Part shown: in pieces, positions 59,184 through 64,000 of the stretch
How the letters are laid out: each line of letters begins with the position of its first letter
Numbering within the stretch: position 1 is the first letter of the stretch
Origin: Ashinkailepas kermadecensis
Lineage: Eukaryota > Arthropoda > Thecostraca > Neolepadidae
Direction: 5' to 3'
DNA: 64,000 bases
Assembly: GCA_034440615.1 (NCBI GenBank)
Contig: JAOTOM010004119.1
Coordinates: 160,893 to 224,892 of the forward strand
Position numbers and translations under genes: made by a program
Notes under the pieces: model-generated
The model's database searches: none
What the model was told of the DNA's origin: nothing
The model's input: only the letters and a program-made list of their open reading frames with translations

Positions 59184-60320
59184 CAAATTTAGTATACATT
59201 ACAGTATTTACAGTATTTACATTAACGTACATTAACAGTACAAAATATTAGAGGTTTCTTTAATTTCAATCTCAAATTTTGCAACTAAAAGCCTACCCTC
59301 ATGTAGCCTAAGCCGGTTGATTGCTTCATGAAGGAAAATGTGCGTAAGACTTTATCATGGACACCTTAAAAGACAATAATACCAAATAATCCAACGAAAC
59401 CTAACCCCGACAACTTCTTTTATTTGTTATGCAAGCTCCACATTCATCACAGTTCAGTCTTACATGGCACAGTGCTAGTCATGAACAAATGGTGATGTAA
59501 AGAGCAGATCCACTGACTCGATGGCTACATAATTATGAATAAACCAATGAAATCCTTAATAATGTTATACAGTCATAACGTGCTAAGACTTAAAAAGAGC
59601 CACAGTGGCCCATCTCAGTTAAGCCTATAAAATTATCTCGAAGCAACAATTGGTGATGATAATCCAGGCTCTGCTATATCCAGGATAATCCATACTAGCT
59701 TTCTTTCAGCTAATACATTCTGAGCAGCACAATAAACCACCCAAAAACAATTGTCTGAGAAGTTATTTTGGGGTGCCGATTGAATAAGCTGCAACTGTCG
59801 CTAGCCCACTTAGCTTTTCAGTGTTCATAGATGAATAATGATCCATCAAATTACATTTTAGCTTGTTGTCCCAGAGCAATACCACATATGCCTTGCTAAG
59901 CATGTCAGGTATTATGTGTTGTCAAGCTCCAGGCATGTTATTGTTATTGTAGCTTGAGGTTGCATCAACCGCGTAAGTCATTCAGCGCTCGTAATTTCAA
60001 GGGGAATTATGCAGCGAAGTTGGCGAAATACTGGCATAGTCATATTGATACCGGGGATGTGGAAAAAACATTTGCTGGGAAGACACACCCACCTTGAACG
60101 GACAATGACAGGCATGTGATTCTGTATCAGAGTTTTATTGATCCCAGAGATCAATCTTGCCGCACGACTGCACCGACCCGCACGCCATCGGATCTCAAAC
60201 CAAAATAGCCGAACGTTCGTGCGGATTGTTTTGTTAAGCAGCGTTAAGGTGCTAGTGTTCCCGCCATTTTCCACGCTCTGCTTAGTTTAACTGCAATTGC
60301 TAACTGTAAGCAGCCATAGA
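59181..60320. other. Unassigned sequence
   Basis: AT-rich. The longest frame is 98 codons (59978-60274, minus) and has no motif. Confidence 0.4.
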
Positions 60321-60614
60321 GCGCTCAAACTCCGCCAAAAAACACGGACTGTAACGGTGCTAGATATGAGCAGTTGTATATTCTGGGCTGGCACAACACT
60401 CATGGCTGCTAAGATCAAGCATCTTCATTCTTGCAGTCCTAGCACCTACAGGCTAAAATTAGCCCCTTCTAGCGAATAGTACATATGGTGCCTGTTGCTA
60501 ACATCCTTATGCTTGTTACTAGCATCCTTAGAGAACAGCGTTGTTTAGGAAGCAGTCATTTAGCATGCAATTGAGCAGCAAAAGTGCTAATCATTTTTTT
60601 ACGGTGTACGTTAC

Positions 60615-60835
60615 CCGTCTCAAGATCGAAATATTGTGGGTTCGAGTCACCTGTCGTTACTCTTCGTCGGCGGCCGATTGTTGTGGGGGATTGGCGACGC
60701 CGTAACCCGACAGTCCACGTGTCGTAAAACCAGTAGCCACATGAGTGGCACAAGGGTAGAATGCTCTTCCCACACAAAGGGTTATGGTTACGAAGCCCCA
60801 CCTGTCGCTGCTCTTCGCCCGAGACCCCTCCCACG
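60615..60835 (+). mobile_element. tRNA-derived SINE fragments, two partial copies
   Basis: First piece: atattgtgggttcgagtcac, ctgtcgttactcttcgtcgg, ggattggcgacgccgtaacc, tcgtaaaaccagtag. Second piece from about 60780: ggttatggttacgaagcccc, acctgtcgctgctcttcgcc. Both belong to the 21.15 / 52.07 kb family; box A is truncated. Confidence 0.75.
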
Positions 60836-61920
60836 AGAGAGATTGTTGGAGTCATGCAGCAAAGGCAGTCGACGCGTCGTACAGACGAGTAACCATTCGC
60901 CCGTCATGTTTTGTTCTTCTGAGATTGTGATTGGTGCAGAACTGGGCTGGCATTGGCACCGGCGTTGACCGACTGCCGTCACCGTGGAAGCGACCGGCCG
61001 TTCTGCGCTGATGCATTATCTGCATTGTCTCTCACGGACCCGCCTGGCCTTTTTCGTCGTCACCGAACAACAATGGGCAGGGGTTTTGCGGGGTCGTCAC
61101 CATTCTATTCGAATTCAAGACGAAGCCGCAAAACAAGACTGATGAGCTATTTGGACAATGCGTGTTGTGTGTATTACTGTTGTGTGTAGCGAATGTTTGG
61201 GGGAAGGTGACCCCTGGAGGAATTTTTGCTTAATTATATTGCAGCACATATGTAAGTGATGGTACAATTAGAACGGTTGCTGTATCGGATATATGCGGGG
61301 GGGGGATACAGAGGAATATGCCTCCTCAGATGGAAAGAGCGCCCATTCACTAAAATTCCAGTGTGTATCACCCCACGCTCAGCGGGTTTTTCAGTCGAAG
61401 ACGCTCCGGAATATGCAGGTGCCCTGAAATTCCCCTTGATACCAAAAAAGCGTCCCTCCAGTATGCTCGAGTGTTCCCTCCTCTCTGAATGAGCACGGGT
61501 GGAACTATGGACATCAACTGAAAATACCTCTGGCAATTGGTGGTATGATTCATGATACGTGCTGTAATTCACCGAGGAGGTCACCTAGTATGCTTTCCGA
61601 CTTCTGATGCTGGCCAAGGAGCTTGAAATATTTACGTGGTCGTGAGTGATCCCCAGTAGATGGATTTACGAGCCTACGATTTTTTTTTCCCCCGAGGAAA
61701 TGTGCCGCCCCCATGAAAAAAAAACTTCGATCCGCCCCTGAAGTCAGACTATTTCGGATCGTTATTTATTCGTTCTTCTTTCGTTCGTTCTAGTGTAAGT
61801 GAATGAAGGCATTGTTTGATGGATGGTTCGCAATTGCTTATGATGTTTTTTCTCTCCGGGAGGAGGATGGGGAGGAATTGCATTTAGTTTGTTGTGCGTT
61901 AGTTTGCCAAATAATATTGC
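60836..61920. other. Unassigned sequence
   Basis: Poly-G at about 61296-61305; GC-rich 61310-61490 is open on both strands, resembling 37.1-37.3 kb in style. 61690-61740 ends in cttcgatccgcccctg, a common transposon-end text. No gene seen. Confidence 0.4.
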
Positions 61921-61924
61921 GTGT

Positions 61925-62755
61925 GACGTTTCACGCTGTCCACCCTCGTCTCGGGGGTGGAGGAAAATTACGCCCCTAAGGTTTTCCGCGGTTAGTGAAA
62001 ACGGCGCGCGGCAGCGCCCGAAATTTGGCATACCGTTTCCACATCAATTTGGCATGTTGTGTTAATATTTTGAGATCTGGTCATCTACGTTCAACGAGTT
62101 AGTTACGATCAAGTGAGGTCGCTTTAACGGATACAAACGGATCGCTTTAACGGATACAGATAATGGAATGAAACGTTCAGTGTTTGCCTATCTTTAGGGA
62201 TGCAACAAAATGCACCAGAAGAATGTTTTGTGTTTTCATCGTTTTTGATCACTTATTAGTTTTGCATATTTGCCCACAAGCGATAAAACAGCACATTCTG
62301 GTCAAAGTAAGCACTTTTACGATGGCAAGTTGAATTAAACAAATGTTTATCTGTCCACCCTACCGATTAGAAAAGGAAAAAGTCGGAAAAGTGAAAACTC
62401 AAAGTTTGCAAATATAAAATATAATGTTGATTTATTTTTTGTTTGTTTGTTTGTTTGGGGTGGGGGGGGAGTATTTTGAGCCATGGTCAACGCCTTCATT
62501 TTTCTGATTCAAATAATTTTTCTTTTCAAAATATCCCCCAAAATTATAATCTACAGAGCCAAAAACATGATGGCATTCGTGATGACATAGACCCCTAGTG
62601 ACGTCACGTTTCTGGGACAAGATTTTGGGGTGGCTTCGGGCCCTACTGATCGTACTTTCCGATGACACCACTTTCGTTTGTGCAATGCTTAGTTTGGAAG
62701 TTAGAGGGGGTATAAAATGACCCCCACCCTCCCGAGACTGGGTGAGGATCTGACC
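61925..62755 (+). mobile_element. MITE, best-preserved copy with terminal inverted repeats
   Basis: Left end gtgacgtttcacgctgtcca then ccctcgtctcgggggtgg; right end tataaaatgacccccaccct-cccgagactggg. The two ends are inverted repeats of each other over about 30 bases with mismatches. The interior has no open frame. Other copies lie at 740-1345, 10820-11655, 16300-16700 and 47340-47582. Internal (GTTT)n at 62436-62456 and a poly-G run. Confidence 0.78.
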
Positions 62756-63600
62756 GTAAAGATGGCGCGGGTTAAAGAGGAGAGGTTCGCGGATCCTGCT
62801 GCACCATCCGTCGAACCTGACCTGACCTCACGTGATCTGCTATCGGAACATTTTGCAGATTCTTAACACTGCTCGATTGTTCGACCCACCTGACCTTCAG
62901 CACCCCCATCTGGCGATGGATTCCCGTGGAAATCCATGGCCAGATAAGGCACAAGCACTCGGCTCAGTTTCATTGCTGAAGGTCACCACTTGACCTCAAG
63001 TCAAGGCATACCTCAACATTATACTCAATGGGAAAATCGCTATGTGTTAATGTTAGAGACAAATGGTCAAATATGCCTGAACCTGAGATAAAGTGGGTAA
63101 CTTTGAGTGACCAGATGATTCGGTGTGCCGCATCCTCTCTTGGTATCGGTCGCACAAGCGTTTGCATCACTCAATAATTAAATTAATCTCCCTAGTTATG
63201 TGCGAGATACATCAGCTTTGACCTTGATGACCCTTCGAACCTCGGTAGTACAATGGTTTGTCGTATAAATATATCGTTTCGTGATGTTTGTACGGAGACG
63301 GCTGCGGTCGTTCTGTGAATTAGGACAAATCAGAGGATATCTGTGAATACGATTCTGAATGCGTTGCTGAATGGGACATAAGCCCTACTCGATGCAATGT
63401 ACGGCCGACAGAGGTCAAGCCACGCGGTATGCCGTTTTATGGATCGATTGCGCATGCACCAGCGCTGAATGCTTCCCATTTATTGGTTCGTCTACTAATT
63501 AGACGGTAAACCAGTTTTTTTAGTAAAAAAAAAATTTATATCCGACTTCTTGCTGGGATGGCTTTATGAACCAGGGTTCTATTGCTAAGCAGAGCTTGTT
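62756..63600. other. Unassigned sequence
   Basis: Contains dispersed tgacctcaagtcaagg motifs (62970-63010). Short frames only. Confidence 0.4.
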
Positions 63601-63609
63601 GCGTGAACC

Positions 63610-63858
63610 CTGGCACCACCACCCGATCCATGAATTCCAGATCAACGGCAGAATTTTGACCGAAAGTTTAACGTGCCGTCAATGCACCGATACGGCCGCC
63701 CAGTAAGCTCGTCCCCGGCCTTTTGGGCCAGCTGCCAACTGACCCTCCAGCTTGGGGGCTAAATGCGGAGCGCGCGAAGCGACTCGAACCCTGTGTCGCC
63801 AGGACAGGGAGACCAGAGCAGGCCAGCGCTCCGGCAACTGCGCTACCGGGGCGGCTAC
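63610..63858 (-). mobile_element. Second tRNA-derived SINE family
   Basis: Minus-strand head gccgccccggtagcgcagtt, gccggagcgctggcctg (box A region) and acagggttcgagtcgcttcg (box B). The body follows: ggccggggacgagcttactg, ggcggccgtatcggtgcatt and gacggcacgttaaactttcg. Body and head differ from the 21.15-kb family. Confidence 0.75.
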
Positions 63859-64000
63859 CAGTTGACCACTTTTATTATCTACATTTCATCATCGGGTGAC
63901 GTCAGGTCAAACCTTGACCTTGAATGTCCTTGTCCCATGCTTCCGTGCCCGATGGGGAAGTAATCGGGGCTAAGATCCATCTGATAAGGCTGATAGGTGC

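Overview
This is a window of animal nuclear DNA, almost certainly from an invertebrate and plausibly a marine one. The evidence is small spliced exons with GT-AG borders, long AT-rich introns, many minisatellites and microsatellites, tRNA-derived SINEs, a LINE 3' end and short DNA transposons. No bacterial or organellar gene organisation is visible. The species cannot be named from the sequence alone.

Two genes can be recognised, transcribed away from each other. On the minus strand, eight exons between 24.58 kb and 1.68 kb encode the N-terminus of a fibrocystin-L (PKHD1L1) homologue. They comprise a signal-peptide exon, two IPT/TIG domains and the start of a third. Every exon junction I assigned is phase-compatible, and the order matches the vertebrate protein as I know it. 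The rest of the gene runs off the left end. On the plus strand, two exons at 51.62-51.76 and 54.85-54.99 kb encode the winged-helix DNA-binding domain of an RFX transcription factor of the RFX4 type. Upstream candidate exons lie at 47.04 and perhaps 28.67 kb. Its downstream exons were not found.

Most of the window is repeat. Tandem arrays with units of 14 to about 117 bp occur roughly every few kb. The largest are a 55-bp array at 31.1-33.1 kb, two 46-bp arrays at 53.0-54.85 kb and a 37-bp array at 55.0-56.9 kb. Dispersed elements include a terminal-inverted-repeat MITE of about 0.8 kb with about five copies, a 150-bp fold-back element, two SINE families, LINE 3' ends at 12.0-12.5 and 50.2 kb, a decayed multi-copy gene at 22.3-23.3 kb, and a degenerate GGCCC-rich periodic family at 7.5, 18.0 and 28.9-29.7 kb.

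The most unusual observation is that several minisatellites start exactly at a 3' splice site and carry it in every unit. Upstream of RFX exon 54853-54989, fourteen exact 46-bp units each repeat the acceptor AG plus the first 27 bases (nine codons, in frame) of the exon, followed by a GTGAG donor. Upstream of fibrocystin-L exon 8 an 82-bp array repeats that exon's acceptor and first 24 bases. A 53-bp array at 28.2-28.66 kb does the same for a candidate exon. This looks like recurrent tandem duplication across intron-exon borders, creating ladders of decoy acceptors or potential micro-exons.
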